From Pseudopelobacter sp964542535 (lineage in GTDB: Bacteria > Desulfobacterota > Desulfuromonadia > Geobacterales > Pseudopelobacteraceae), in NCBI GenBank assembly GCA_964542535.1, contig CAZIUE010000001.1, positions 248,001 through 312,000 on the forward strand: 64,000 nt of DNA, in the 5' to 3' direction. Below the pieces are notes generated by a model, which saw only the letters and a list, made by a program, of their open reading frames with translations, did no database searches and was not told the DNA's origin. Below, piece by piece: positions 1 to 8,916 of this stretch (its first letter is position 1; each line of letters starts with the position of its first letter). Made by a program: the position numbers and the translations under genes.

Positions 1-1
1 G

Positions 2-277
2 CTGGTGGGGCCGCTGTTCTTCGCCACCGGGGGGGCAGGCTCCGTTGCCGCCATCCTGGACATGGCCGGCGCCATGCTGGCCGCGGGGGAGGCTGAGCGC
101 ATGCTGGTGGGACAGGTCGGTGCCGGCGAGGCGCTCTACCTGCTCCTGGAAGGGGAGCAAGGCGGCCGGCCCCTCTGTCCGCTGGACCAGGCCCGGGCGG
201 TCGTGGCATCGGGCCGGGATGTGGCGGCCATGGCACATGAGTTTTCACTCCTGAAAGGTACGAAGGGCGCAACGTGA
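2..277 (+). CDS. C-terminal fragment of a probable ketosynthase-fold protein (5' end outside window)
   Basis: The reading frame is open from the left edge, so the gene begins before the window; only about 91 residues are seen. The fragment has a Gly-rich stretch (ATGGAGSVAA) followed by a helix and a hydrophobic strand (AERMLVGQVGAGEALYLLL). That pattern is like the end of the thiolase fold in beta-ketoacyl synthases of aryl-polyene-type clusters. The stop codon overlaps the GTG start of the next gene (GTGA), so it belongs to the same operon. Family assignment is inference from a short piece and from context. Confidence 0.45.
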   Translation: MVGPLFFATGGAGSVAAILDMAGAMLAAGEAERMLVGQVGAGEALYLLLEGEQGGRPLCPLDQARAVVASGRDVAAMAHEFSLLKGTKGAT

Positions 278-1542
278 AGATAAAACTGATCTACCCCAAA
301 TGGCCCAAGCTGGACCGGCAGACCGAATTTCACCTGCCGCCCCACGGACCGGTCTGCTTCGCGGCCACGGTTCCGGCGGAGGTTGAGCTCAGCTTTACCG
401 ACGAACATGTGGAGCCCATCGATTTCGATGATCCGGCGGACCTGGTGGCCATCTCCTGCATGCTGACCTGCCAGATGCCCCGCGGCTGGGAAATCGCCGA
501 CGCCTTCCGCTCCCGGGGAATCCCGGTCATCTTCGGCGGCATCGGCACCATGCTGCACGCCGAGGAGACCAGGCTGCACGCCGACTCCGTGTTCCTGGGG
601 GAGGCCGAGGGGCGTTTCGCCCAGGTTCTGACCGACCTGAACAACGGCGGGATGAAGCCGCTCTACGACTACCAGAACACGCACCCCGACATCAGCCTGG
701 TGGGGCCGGCCCGGCGGGAGATCCTCAAGAGGGAGCTGTACAACTACCGCGGCATGCAGATGGTTGACCTGGTGCACGCCTCCCGGGGGTGCCGCTTCAC
801 CTGTTTCCCCTGCTGCACCTCCTTCCTGGGGGGGACCAGCTTCCGGCCGCGCCCCATCGACGACGTGGTCGCCGAGGTGGCCTCCATCGACAACAACCGC
901 CTGTTCTTCGTGGACAACTCCCTCTCCCAGGATGACCAGTGGGAGAAGGACCTGTTCCGGGCCTTGAAGCCGCTCAAGAAGAAGTGGGTCTGCCATCCCA
1001 TCAAGGACGACGACGAGATCCTGGACCTGGCGGCCGAAGCAGGGTGCTGGTACGTGTATCAGGCCATCTTCGACACCTCGGACCATATCCGCAACCGGGT
1101 CAGGCGCCTGAAGGAACGCGGCATCGGCGTTGAGGGGACCATCATCCTGGGCACCGACGAGCAGGACGAGGAATATATCAAGCGGCTGGTGGATTTTCTG
1201 CTGGAGATTAATCTGGACCTGGCGGAGTTCACCATCCTGACCCCTTTCCCGCACACGCCGATCCGCGAGACCCTGGAGCGGGAGGGGCGCATCCTCAGCA
1301 ACGACTGGCTGCGCTACACCGGCGGCGAGGTGGTCTTCCAGCCGGCGCGCATGACGCCGTCGAAGCTTCAGGATCTGTACTACTACGCCTGGGAGCGCTT
1401 CTACAGCGACAGCAGCCAGAATCTCAAGATGGCCAAGCTGTTTCTCAAGGTGATGGAAAAGGAGAAGGCGGATGGAACCTACCGCCATACCAGCCCGCGA
1501 CGCAGGAAGTGGGACAACGGCGTCCCCGGGGAGAAGAACTAG
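274..1542 (+). CDS. B12-binding domain radical SAM protein (first of tandem pair)
   Basis: A 422-residue protein with a GTG start overlapping the previous stop. The N-terminal ~120 residues look like a cobalamin-binding Rossmann domain (GIPVIFGGIGTMLHAEE, then VFLGEAEG). The radical SAM core follows, with cysteines C173, C177 and C180 in ASRGCRFTCFPC, the CxxxCxxC pattern that binds the [4Fe-4S] cluster and S-adenosylmethionine. Family members do radical methylations, cyclisations and other C-C bond chemistry on unactivated carbons; the substrate cannot be told from sequence. The next gene, a second enzyme of the same class, starts immediately after the stop. Function within a lipid or polyene pathway is inferred from the ketosynthases and ACPs nearby. 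Confidence 0.85.
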   Translation: MKIKLIYPKWPKLDRQTEFHLPPHGPVCFAATVPAEVELSFTDEHVEPIDFDDPADLVAISCMLTCQMPRGWEIADAFRSRGIPVIFGGIGTMLHAEETRLHADSVFLGEAEGRFAQVLTDLNNGGMKPLYDYQNTHPDISLVGPARREILKRELYNYRGMQMVDLVHASRGCRFTCFPCCTSFLGGTSFRPRPIDDVVAEVASIDNNRLFFVDNSLSQDDQWEKDLFRALKPLKKKWVCHPIKDDDEILDLAAEAGCWYVYQAIFDTSDHIRNRVRRLKERGIGVEGTIILGTDEQDEEYIKRLVDFLLEINLDLAEFTILTPFPHTPIRETLEREGRILSNDWLRYTGGEVVFQPARMTPSKLQDLYYYAWERFYSDSSQNLKMAKLFLKVMEKEKADGTYRHTSPRRRKWDNGVPGEKN

Positions 1543-2910
1543 GTGAAGGTGTTGATGATATCGGCAAACGTGACGCTCTACCCCTATCCGGTCTATCCCC
1601 TGGGGATGAGCATGGTGGCCGCTGCCCTGACCGGTGCGGGACACGAGGTCCGGCAGCTGGACTACCTGGAGCAGGAGCTTTCCCTTGAGTCGGTTCTCGA
1701 CCAGGTGCGCCGTTTCGAGCCGGCCATGATCGGCATCTCGGTGCGCAACATCGACAACGTCAACCTGCTGAACCCCCAGTATTACATCCATAACGTCAAG
1801 AACATGGTGGCTGCCATCAGGACCGCCAGCGATGCCTGCATCGTACTGGGGGGAGCCGGATTTTCCCTGATTCCGCAACAGATCCTGGACGAGACCGGCG
1901 CCGACTACGGCGTGATCGGCGAGGGGGAGCTGCTGATGGTGGAACTGGCCGACGGCGTCCAGCGGGGGGAGGCGCCCCGCCAGCGGCTGCTGGGGCCGTC
2001 GGTGCCCCTGGCCGGAGACGACATCGGCTCGGCGCTCTACGACGAGGGGCTGACCCGCTTCTACCTTCAGAGCGGCAACATCGCCTCGATCCAGACCAAG
2101 CGGGGCTGCACCCATCACTGCGTCTACTGCACCTATCCCCTGCTGGAAGGGCGCCACCTGCGCAGCCGCGAACCGGCCCGGGTGGTGGACGACATCGAAC
2201 ACCTGCGCGACCATCACGGCACCGGCTACATCTTCTTCGTTGACTCGGTCTTCAACGACGATTCCGGCGCCTACCTGGAGGTGGTGGACGAGATGCTGCG
2301 CCGCAAGGTCAACATCCCCTGGACCGGCTACATCAAGCCGGGCAACTTGAACGACGAGATCGTGGAGCGCATGAAGCGCACCGGCTTCGCCTCGGCCGAG
2401 CTGGGCTCCGACGCGGCCTGCGATGTCACGCTGCGGGCCATGGGCAAGGACTTTACCTTTGACGACGTGCGCCACTGTAACGATCTGCTCACCCGCCACG
2501 GTATCGCCACCTGCCACTTCTTCATGTTCGGCGGCCCGGGGGAGACGGAGGAAACGGTGCGGGAGGGAATCGCCAACATCCTGAGCCTGAAGAACAGCGT
2601 GATCTTCATCTTCATGGGAATCCGGGTGCTGCCCAACACCCCCCTGGCCAGGCTCGCCATCCGGGACGGGATCATGGCTTCCGAGGAGGATATGCTCCAG
2701 CCTGTGTACTACATCGCCCCCAACCTGGACCGGGAGTGGCTGGAACGGACCCTGACCGAGGCCTTCGCCGGGGTGCGCCACTGCCTGTTCCCCCCCGACT
2801 GCATGGACAGCTGCCTGAACGTGCTGCACAAACTGGGCTACAGCGGTCCCATGTGGGACCTGCTCACCCGCGAAAAACCGCGCAGAAGGGGCGCCCATGC
2901 CGCGGCCTAG
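1543..2910 (+). CDS. B12-binding domain radical SAM protein (second of tandem pair)
   Basis: 455 residues, GTG start directly after the preceding TAG. The N-terminal B12-binding-like domain includes VLGGAGFSLIPQ and DYGVIGEGE. The radical SAM cluster motif is at C189, C193 and C196 (KRGCTHHCVYC). A later FFMFGGPGETEE segment is typical of the TIM-barrel half of these enzymes. It differs in sequence from its upstream neighbour, so this is a functional pair rather than a recent duplication. The end overlaps the glycosyltransferase gene by 14 bases. The reaction is unknown; methylation or cyclisation of an acyl chain is the natural guess from context. Confidence 0.86.
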   Translation: MKVLMISANVTLYPYPVYPLGMSMVAAALTGAGHEVRQLDYLEQELSLESVLDQVRRFEPAMIGISVRNIDNVNLLNPQYYIHNVKNMVAAIRTASDACIVLGGAGFSLIPQQILDETGADYGVIGEGELLMVELADGVQRGEAPRQRLLGPSVPLAGDDIGSALYDEGLTRFYLQSGNIASIQTKRGCTHHCVYCTYPLLEGRHLRSREPARVVDDIEHLRDHHGTGYIFFVDSVFNDDSGAYLEVVDEMLRRKVNIPWTGYIKPGNLNDEIVERMKRTGFASAELGSDAACDVTLRAMGKDFTFDDVRHCNDLLTRHGIATCHFFMFGGPGETEETVREGIANILSLKNSVIFIFMGIRVLPNTPLARLAIRDGIMASEEDMLQPVYYIAPNLDREWLERTLTEAFAGVRHCLFPPDCMDSCLNVLHKLGYSGPMWDLLTREKPRRRGAHAAA

Positions 2911-4096
2911 CCCGCTTCCGGCCGAGCTGGTCTGGTGCGCGGTGCCGGTGTACAACAACCGCGACAGCCTGCGGCGGGTGGTGGAGGCCTGCCGGGCCGT
3001 CCTGGACAACGTCCTGGTGGTGGACGACGGCAGCACGGACGCGGACGTGGCCCAACTACTCTCCGGCCTGGACGTGCGGCTCGTGCGCCACGAACGCAAC
3101 CTGGGCAAGGGGCGGGCCATCCTGACCGCCTCCCGCTTCGTGGAGGAGCAGGGGGGCGAGTACCTGATCACCATCGATGCCGACGGCCAGCACCTCCCCC
3201 GGGACATCCGCCGCTTCCTGCCGCTCCTGGAGCAGGGGGGGAGCTCCCTGGTGATCGGCTGCCGCGACTTTTCCACGGACAATGTCCCCTTCTCCAGCCG
3301 CTTCGGCCGCTCTTTCGCCAACTTCTGGCTGCTGGTGGAGACCGGTCTGGTGGTGGGAGACTGCCAGAGCGGCTTCCGGGCCTATCCGGTTCGCTATCTC
3401 AACCAACTGGAGTTCAAGGGGGCGCATTACGACTTTGAGGCCGAGGTGCTGGCCAGGGCTGCCTGGGCCGGGCTGGAGCTGGTCTGCGTGGATATCGACG
3501 TGATCTATCCCCGACCGGAGGAGCGGGTCTCCAGCTTCAGGCCGTTTCTGGACAACCTGCGCCTGACCGGGATACACTCCCTGCTGGTGGGGCGGCGCAT
3601 GCTGCCCCTGCCGCACCGGCGGCTGGTACCGAAACGTCCCTCATCTCTCCCTTCCCTCTGGCGCCATCCGGCCAGGGTGCTGGGGATGCTGCTCAAGGAG
3701 AGCGCCACCCCCCAGGGGCTGGCCCTGTCGGCGGCGGTGGGGATGTTCATCGCCGTGTTACCGATCCTGTTCATGCATTCGATCGTCATCTTCTACGTCT
3801 CCCTGCGCCTGAACCTGAACAAGATCGTGACGCTCAACGTCCAGCACCTGGCCATGCCCCCCCTGATGCCGGCGATCTGCATCGAGATCGGCTACTACCT
3901 GCGCCATGGCCGCTGGCTGACCGACCTCTCCTTTGCCACGGTGTTCCGGCAGTTCTCGTCGCGGCTTCTGGAGTGGTTCATCGGTTCCCTGGTGGTGGCG
4001 CCTCTGGCGGCCCTCTTGTGCGGGGGATTCATGTACCTGGTGGCTGCCACGGTCCTGAAGGCGAGGAGGGGCCATGGGGCCGGGCAAGGGTGTTGA
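2897..4096 (+). CDS. Family 2 glycosyltransferase fused to DUF2062 membrane domain
   Basis: 399 residues. Residues ~10-235 are a GT-A glycosyltransferase domain: VPVYNN near the start, VVDDGSTD for nucleotide binding, and ITIDADGQH supplying the DxD metal site. Residues ~255-395 are a DUF2062 membrane domain with hydrophobic helices (ALSAAVGMFIAVLPILFMHS, then LLEWFIGSLVVAPLAALLCG). This layout occurs in envelope-lipid clusters, including aryl-polyene-like ones. It probably transfers a sugar to a lipid carrier or to the cluster product at the inner membrane. It overlaps the upstream radical SAM gene by 14 bases and the downstream acyltransferase by 23, so translational coupling is likely. Confidence 0.85.
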   Translation: MPRPSPLPAELVWCAVPVYNNRDSLRRVVEACRAVLDNVLVVDDGSTDADVAQLLSGLDVRLVRHERNLGKGRAILTASRFVEEQGGEYLITIDADGQHLPRDIRRFLPLLEQGGSSLVIGCRDFSTDNVPFSSRFGRSFANFWLLVETGLVVGDCQSGFRAYPVRYLNQLEFKGAHYDFEAEVLARAAWAGLELVCVDIDVIYPRPEERVSSFRPFLDNLRLTGIHSLLVGRRMLPLPHRRLVPKRPSSLPSLWRHPARVLGMLLKESATPQGLALSAAVGMFIAVLPILFMHSIVIFYVSLRLNLNKIVTLNVQHLAMPPLMPAICIEIGYYLRHGRWLTDLSFATVFRQFSSRLLEWFIGSLVVAPLAALLCGGFMYLVAATVLKARRGHGAGQGC

Positions 4097-4976
4097 GCGG
4101 AGGCGGGGCAACCGGCTCGGCTTCTGGTTCTTCCGCACCGCGGTGCGGCTGTTCGGCCTGGGAGGGGCCTACGGCTTCCTTTATTTCGTGGCCCTGCACT
4201 ACCTGGCCGTGGACCGCGGGCTGGTGGCCGAGACCCTGGCCTACGTGCGGCGTCGCTTTCCCGGACACGGCTTCCCGCGGCAGCTGCTGGACGTCTACCT
4301 GCTCTTCGTCAACCAGGGCAAGGGGCTGATCGACCGGTTCGCCCTGGCGTCCGGTTATTCGGATATCCACATCGACATCAGGGGGTTCGACCGGCTGAAG
4401 CGCCTCCTGGCGGAGAGCGACAAGGGGCTGATCCTGCTCACCGCCCACGTGGGCACCTGGCAGGTGGCCATGACGGCGCTTCACGGCATGGACAGGACCG
4501 TGCACCTGATGATGCGACCCGAGGACAACCGGGCGGTGAAGCAGGCCCTGAACATCGACGGAGGGGATGAGCAGGTCAAAATCATCTCCACCAGCGACCA
4601 CCTGGGGGGGGTGCTGGATGCCATCAAGGCCATCGAGCGGGGCGAGGTGGTCTCCATCATGGGTGACCGGGTCTACGGCTTCAGCGCGGCCGAGGCAACC
4701 TTCCTGGGTGACCGGGTCCGTTTTCCCCATGGCGCCTTCACCCTGGCCGCAGCCGTGCAGCGGCCGGTGGTGGTGCTTCTGGCCGCCAAGGTGGGAACAA
4801 AGAGGTATGTCGTTGACGTGACCAACGTCATCCCTCCCCCGGCCGGTGGCCGGAGGAACAGGGACGCGGCCCTGGAAGAGGCGTTGCAGCGCTTCGCCGA
4901 CGTGCTGGAACGGTTCGTGCGTGAGCACCCCTACCAGTGGTTCGTGTTCCGCGACATCTGGACATCCAACGACTGA
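4074..4976 (+). CDS. LpxL/HtrB-like lysophospholipid acyltransferase
   Basis: 300 residues. An N-terminal hydrophobic segment (GGAYGFLYFVALHYLAV) is followed by the acyltransferase domain. The segment LLTAHVGTWQVAM places H125 and W129 in the HxxxW-type motif of the LpxL family, and IMGDR follows downstream. Enzymes of this family move an acyl group from acyl-ACP to a membrane lipid. In polyene-type clusters they attach the finished acyl chain to the anchor lipid; that role is inferred here. It overlaps the glycosyltransferase gene by 23 bases and lies 44 bases before an ACP gene. Confidence 0.8.
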   Translation: MGPGKGVERRRGNRLGFWFFRTAVRLFGLGGAYGFLYFVALHYLAVDRGLVAETLAYVRRRFPGHGFPRQLLDVYLLFVNQGKGLIDRFALASGYSDIHIDIRGFDRLKRLLAESDKGLILLTAHVGTWQVAMTALHGMDRTVHLMMRPEDNRAVKQALNIDGGDEQVKIISTSDHLGGVLDAIKAIERGEVVSIMGDRVYGFSAAEATFLGDRVRFPHGAFTLAAAVQRPVVVLLAAKVGTKRYVVDVTNVIPPPAGGRRNRDAALEEALQRFADVLERFVREHPYQWFVFRDIWTSND

Positions 4977-5020
4977 TCCCCGGAACGGGGATGATCGCAA
5001 TTTTCGACGAGGAGAGTGTT

Positions 5021-5299
5021 ATGGAAGACAAGGAACTGGAACTTCAGAAAATCCGCGCCCAGCTCAAGGAGATGATTGCCCGCGAGTTGGCGCTGGAGGA
5101 TATCACCCCCGAGGAGATCGGCGACGACGAGATCCTGTTCGGCGACGGGCTGGGACTGGATTCCCTGGACGCGGTGGAGATCGTGGTCCTCTTGCAACGC
5201 AATTTCGGCGTGGAGATCAAGAACATGGACCAGGGGCGGGAGATCTTCTACTCCATCAACACCATCGCCACCTACGTGTACGAAAACCGGGGGAACTGA
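5021..5299 (+). CDS. Acyl carrier protein 1
   Basis: 92 residues. The ATG at 5021 is chosen because a GAGGAGAG ribosome site lies just upstream (5009-5016); the frame is open further upstream but no better start is seen. The phosphopantetheine attachment site is S48 in GLGLDSLDAVE. The rest is the usual acidic four-helix ACP pattern, with an N-terminal extension rich in charged residues. It would carry the growing acyl chain for the ketosynthase pair downstream. The stop overlaps a possible CTG start of the deacetylase. Confidence 0.88.
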   Translation: MEDKELELQKIRAQLKEMIARELALEDITPEEIGDDEILFGDGLGLDSLDAVEIVVLLQRNFGVEIKNMDQGREIFYSINTIATYVYENRGN

Positions 5300-6318
5300 T
5301 CCTGCGCCGCTTCCGTCCACAGAATGTGACCCTGGTGCTGCTGGCCCTGTGCGCCCTGCTGCTGGCCGCCTGCGCCAACGCCCCGCACGCCGTGCCGGTG
5401 GCGGAAAGCCGGCCGCTGGTGAGCTTCGTGCTGGACGACGGCAATGACACCGACTTCCTGCTGGGGCGGGAGATCTTCGCGGCCCAGGGGGCGGTGGCGT
5501 GCAGCGCCGTGACCACCGACCTGATCGGCACCCCGTACCACCTGACGCCGGAGCAGATCAGGGGGCTGGAAGCGGCCGGCTGGGAGATCATGAGTCACAG
5601 CGTCTCCCACCCCCGGCTGCCGTTCCTCTCCCCGGACGAGCTGGAGCTTGAGCTGTCACGCTCCAAGGCGGTACTGGAAGGGTTGGGAGTGAGGATCTCC
5701 AACCTGGTCTATCCCTACAACAGCAACAGCGCCAGGGTCAGGGTCGCGGCTGCCCGCTTCTACCGCTCCGCTCGGGGAGGGGGAAGCGCCTTTAACGACG
5801 GTCGCCCGGATCCCTTCCTGCTCAGGTCCTTCTCCATCCGCCACGACCTCGCCGGGATGAAGCGCCTGATCGACCGTGCCCATGCCGAGCGCTCCTGGCT
5901 GATCTTCTACCACCACGAAATCGACACCAAGCTCAAGATCTCGGAGAAGCGGGGCAGCTTCCAGCAGGGGGAGACGGTGCGCCTGAGCCCTTCGGGGGCC
6001 GTTGCCCGCTATACCACCACCCACTGGTTCCCGCTCTACGGCTACCACCTCTATCTGGTGCCGCTCTCCGGCACGCACCGGGCGGGTGACCTGATTACCG
6101 GCGTCACCAGCGGCGCTACCGCCCGCATCGACTACACCATCTACGACGAGATCGCCCAACTGGGGGACATGCTGCGCTATATCCGCGCAACCTATCCGGA
6201 CATGGAGATCGTGACCATCGACCAGGGGCTGGACCTGCTGGGGGTGCCCAGGCTCAGTCCGGAACGGCGGCCCGAACCGACGGGGAATACATCATGCACG
6301 GAACAGACATGCTCATAA
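5296..6318 (+). CDS. Lipoprotein polysaccharide deacetylase (NodB-fold)
   Basis: About 340 residues. The N-terminus is a lipoprotein signal with basic residues, a leucine-rich core and lipobox LLAAC. The start is uncertain: a CTG at 5296 overlaps the previous stop and keeps the basic RRFR segment, while a GTG at 5326 would give a signal without positive charge. The NodB homology region begins with SFVLDDG (two metal/catalytic Asp) and continues with HSVSH (metal-binding His). The protein probably removes an acyl group from an amino sugar or related group at the periplasmic face. Its place inside the lipid cluster suggests it modifies the glycosylated product or its anchor. Confidence 0.8.
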   Translation: MILRRFRPQNVTLVLLALCALLLAACANAPHAVPVAESRPLVSFVLDDGNDTDFLLGREIFAAQGAVACSAVTTDLIGTPYHLTPEQIRGLEAAGWEIMSHSVSHPRLPFLSPDELELELSRSKAVLEGLGVRISNLVYPYNSNSARVRVAAARFYRSARGGGSAFNDGRPDPFLLRSFSIRHDLAGMKRLIDRAHAERSWLIFYHHEIDTKLKISEKRGSFQQGETVRLSPSGAVARYTTTHWFPLYGYHLYLVPLSGTHRAGDLITGVTSGATARIDYTIYDEIAQLGDMLRYIRATYPDMEIVTIDQGLDLLGVPRLSPERRPEPTGNTSCTEQTCS

Positions 6319-7472
6319 CCGGACTGGCCGCGGTGTCATCCGCCGGTATCGACTGCGACCGCACCCTGGACAGTTTCCGGCGCGGGGAGCGCAACGCCGG
6401 TCCGGTGACGCTCTTTCCCAGCGACCTGTCCTATCCGGTCTTCCCTGTGTCCGAGATCCCGCCCCGGTACCGGCGGGAGGGGATGCGCACCCTCGGCCTG
6501 ACCCTCATGGCCCTGGACCAGGCCCTGGAGGATGCGGGCCTGGACGACCTCACCGCCAGCCGGGGGGGGGTCTGTCTGGGGACCACCGTGGCCAGCCAGC
6601 TGAACGACCTGGAGTTTTATGCCGGCTACCGCCAGCAGGGCACGGCGCCCCTGACGGCGGTGGAGCGCTTCCTCAAGGGGAACCTGGCCGAATGCGCGGC
6701 CCGTGCGGTCGGGGCCCGGGGCCCGGCCCTGACGGTGGTCAACGCCTGCTCCTCGGGCAGTGACGCCATCGGCGTGGGGCTCTCCTGGCTGAAGGCGGAC
6801 CTGTGCGACCTGGTCATCGCCGGCGGCGCCGACGAGCTCAACCATGTGCCCTACTGCGGCTTCCACTCCCTGGGCATCCTGAACTCCGGCCTGTGCGCCC
6901 CCTTCGACCGGGCCCGGGCCGGGCTGAACCTGGGCGAGGGGGCCGGCATCATGGTCCTGGAACAGCCGGCACACGCCCGGCGGCGGGGAAAGTGGTCGGA
7001 GCTGTTCCTGGCCGGGTACGGTTCCATGGCCGATGCCTACCATCTCACCGCTCCGCGGCCGGACGGCGCCGGCCTCCGGGCCTCCCTGGAGGCGGCCCTG
7101 GCCGAAGCAGGCATCCAGCCGCGCCAGGTGGCCTTCGTCAATGCCCACGGCACCGGCACCCGGGACAACGACCTGGTGGAGGGGACGGTCCTGGCCGCGC
7201 TGTTCGGGAAGCAACTGAAGATGCTCTCCACCAAGGGGTATACCGGACATACCCTGGGCGCTGCCGGCGGCCTGGAAGCGGTCTTCACCGCCCTGGCGCT
7301 GCGGGAGGGGTGGCTGCCGGCCAGTGCCGGGTTCGTCACCCGGGACGAGGCCATCCCCCTGGAACCGCTGCGGGAGACGAGCACCCTGTGCGGCGACTAT
7401 GCGGTCTCCACCTCCCTGGCCTTCGGGGGGAACAATGCCGCCATCGTCCTGGGGCGGGGAGGGAACCCATGA
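6294..7472 (+). CDS. Beta-ketoacyl-ACP synthase (KS-alpha, FabF-like)
   Basis: 392 residues with the complete catalytic triad: C152 in NACSSGSDA, H285 in NAHGTGTRDND and H319 in KGYTGHTLGAAG. It is therefore expected to condense acyl-ACP with malonyl-ACP. It overlaps the deacetylase by 25 bases, and GGGGAA lies just before the ATG. The stop overlaps the start of a second, catalytically degenerate ketosynthase (ATGA), the arrangement of KS-alpha/KS-beta pairs in type II polyketide and aryl-polyene pathways. The VCLGTT segment is encoded by a run of nine Gs at 6562-6570. Confidence 0.9.
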   Translation: MHGTDMLITGLAAVSSAGIDCDRTLDSFRRGERNAGPVTLFPSDLSYPVFPVSEIPPRYRREGMRTLGLTLMALDQALEDAGLDDLTASRGGVCLGTTVASQLNDLEFYAGYRQQGTAPLTAVERFLKGNLAECAARAVGARGPALTVVNACSSGSDAIGVGLSWLKADLCDLVIAGGADELNHVPYCGFHSLGILNSGLCAPFDRARAGLNLGEGAGIMVLEQPAHARRRGKWSELFLAGYGSMADAYHLTAPRPDGAGLRASLEAALAEAGIQPRQVAFVNAHGTGTRDNDLVEGTVLAALFGKQLKMLSTKGYTGHTLGAAGGLEAVFTALALREGWLPASAGFVTRDEAIPLEPLRETSTLCGDYAVSTSLAFGGNNAAIVLGRGGNP

Positions 7473-8542
7473 ATATCCTGGGTATCGGCGCTGTTTCGTG
7501 CCGTGGGGTGGGGGTCAGTGCCCTGGAAGCGGCTCTGGCGGGAGGGTGGCGGGAACCGTCACGGGTGGAGTCGCCCCGGGAGGAGGGGAACGCTCGTCCG
7601 GCCTATCTGGCTGATCTGACAGCGGCCCCGGACCGGGCCCTGCTGAAGAAGCTCCGCCGGGCCGACAAGCTCAGCAAGATGTGCGTGCTGGCCGCAGCCG
7701 GAGCCCTTGAGGATGGCGGCATCTCCCACCTGGCGGAGAAGCGCGTCGGCATCATCCTGGCCACCGCCTTCGGGGCCCAGGTGACCACCTTCGAGTTTCT
7801 GGACGGCATCCTGGATTTCGGCGATGCCCAGGCATCGCCCACCGCCTTTTCCAACTCGGTGCACAACGCGGCCGCCTCCTATGTCTCGTCGTCCCTGGGG
7901 ATCCGGGGACCGACCCTGACGGTGACCCGCTTCCGCTTCTCGTTCCCCTCGGCGCTGCAACTGGCCCGGGTCTGGCTGGAGCAGGGGCGCTGCGACTACC
8001 TGCTGGTGGGGGGGGCGGACCAGTACGGCGACGTGCTGGGATACGTGGCCGCGCGCATGCTGCACACGGCCGCGGACGGCAGGATCAGGCCCTTTGTCTT
8101 TAACCCGGCCCTCCAGGTGCCGGGGGAGGGGGCGCTGTTCCTGCTGCTCTCCCGGGAACAGGGGGAAAACACCTACTGCGCCATCGAGTCGCTGCGCATC
8201 GGCGGCGACCCGCGGGGGGACGGCGCGGCGGACGTGAACATCGTCGAGGCCGACGGCATGCTGAGGGATGAGTCGGGCTACCTGCCGCTCCTGGATGCCG
8301 CTGTCCCGACCACGGCCTTTGCCCCCCTGTTCGGCAGCATGCAGGTGGGGTGCGCCTTCAACCTGGCCGCCGGTGCCCTGATGCTCAGGCGCCAGGTATG
8401 CTTTGCGCCGCCGGTGGCGGACAACCCCCACGGCCTTACGCTGGTGGCCGGAACCGGGGCCGCCTCCCTGGCCGCGATCCGCTGCATCGGCCTGGAGTGC
8501 GGCGGCGAGACCTCTTCGGTCCGCCTGACGCGGCGAGCATAG
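7469..8542 (+). CDS. Ketosynthase-like chain-length factor lacking the active-site cysteine (KS-beta)
   Basis: 357 residues, ATG overlapping the previous stop by four bases. The fold resembles the N-terminal ketosynthase family that includes aryl-polyene chain-length factors: FSNSVHNAAASYVSSSLG, then LLVGGADQYGDVLGY. Where an active enzyme has a TACSSG-like nucleophile motif, this protein reads TLTVTRFRFSFPSAL, so the catalytic cysteine is absent. Such proteins pair with an active ketosynthase and set chain length. Pairing with the gene just upstream is inferred from the translational coupling. No frameshift is visible around the altered site. Confidence 0.75.
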   Translation: MNILGIGAVSCRGVGVSALEAALAGGWREPSRVESPREEGNARPAYLADLTAAPDRALLKKLRRADKLSKMCVLAAAGALEDGGISHLAEKRVGIILATAFGAQVTTFEFLDGILDFGDAQASPTAFSNSVHNAAASYVSSSLGIRGPTLTVTRFRFSFPSALQLARVWLEQGRCDYLLVGGADQYGDVLGYVAARMLHTAADGRIRPFVFNPALQVPGEGALFLLLSREQGENTYCAIESLRIGGDPRGDGAADVNIVEADGMLRDESGYLPLLDAAVPTTAFAPLFGSMQVGCAFNLAAGALMLRRQVCFAPPVADNPHGLTLVAGTGAASLAAIRCIGLECGGETSSVRLTRRA

Positions 8543-8661
8543 GCGGGGCCGCGGCCACATGTCCCGGCCCGGCTTCCCATCAATTCAGCGCCTTCTCCGG
8601 AAGGCAGAACCGTTTCCGCCCTGCCGGCCTGTCCGGTGGCGGGCGCCAGAGGTGTCTCCGT

Positions 8662-8904
8662 ATGACCGTTGAAGAGATTGAACGCACACTGATCCAGGGG
8701 ATCGCATCCATCGCCGGCCGCGACGCGGCCGGGATCTCCCCCGAGACCCCGTTCCACGAACTGGGGCTTGACTCCTTCGCCTTCGTGGAGATCCTGGTCT
8801 TCATCGAGGAGACCTTCAAACTGCAGCTGATCTCCACCCAGCTGACCAGGGAGGATTTCGAGAACATCCGCCTGCTGGCGCGGCTGATCGCCCGGACCCG
8901 CTGA
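8662..8904 (+). CDS. Acyl carrier protein 2
   Basis: 80 residues. The phosphopantetheine serine is S38 in LGLDSFAFVEI. The sequence is otherwise an ordinary ACP four-helix pattern, distinct from the first ACP of the cluster. Two separate ACPs are a feature of aryl-polyene and related type II systems, where one may serve loading and the other elongation; that division is inference. It lies 119 bases after the chain-length factor and 12 bases before the acyltransferase gene. Confidence 0.88.
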   Translation: MTVEEIERTLIQGIASIAGRDAAGISPETPFHELGLDSFAFVEILVFIEETFKLQLISTQLTREDFENIRLLARLIARTR

Positions 8905-8916
8905 CCAGAGGCAGCC

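Noticed and set aside
136..3321. 1061-residue open frame on the - strand across the radical SAM genes
   Set aside because: It is antisense to two intact radical SAM genes, has no recognisable domain and low-complexity composition; long antisense frames are expected in G+C-rich codon-biased DNA.
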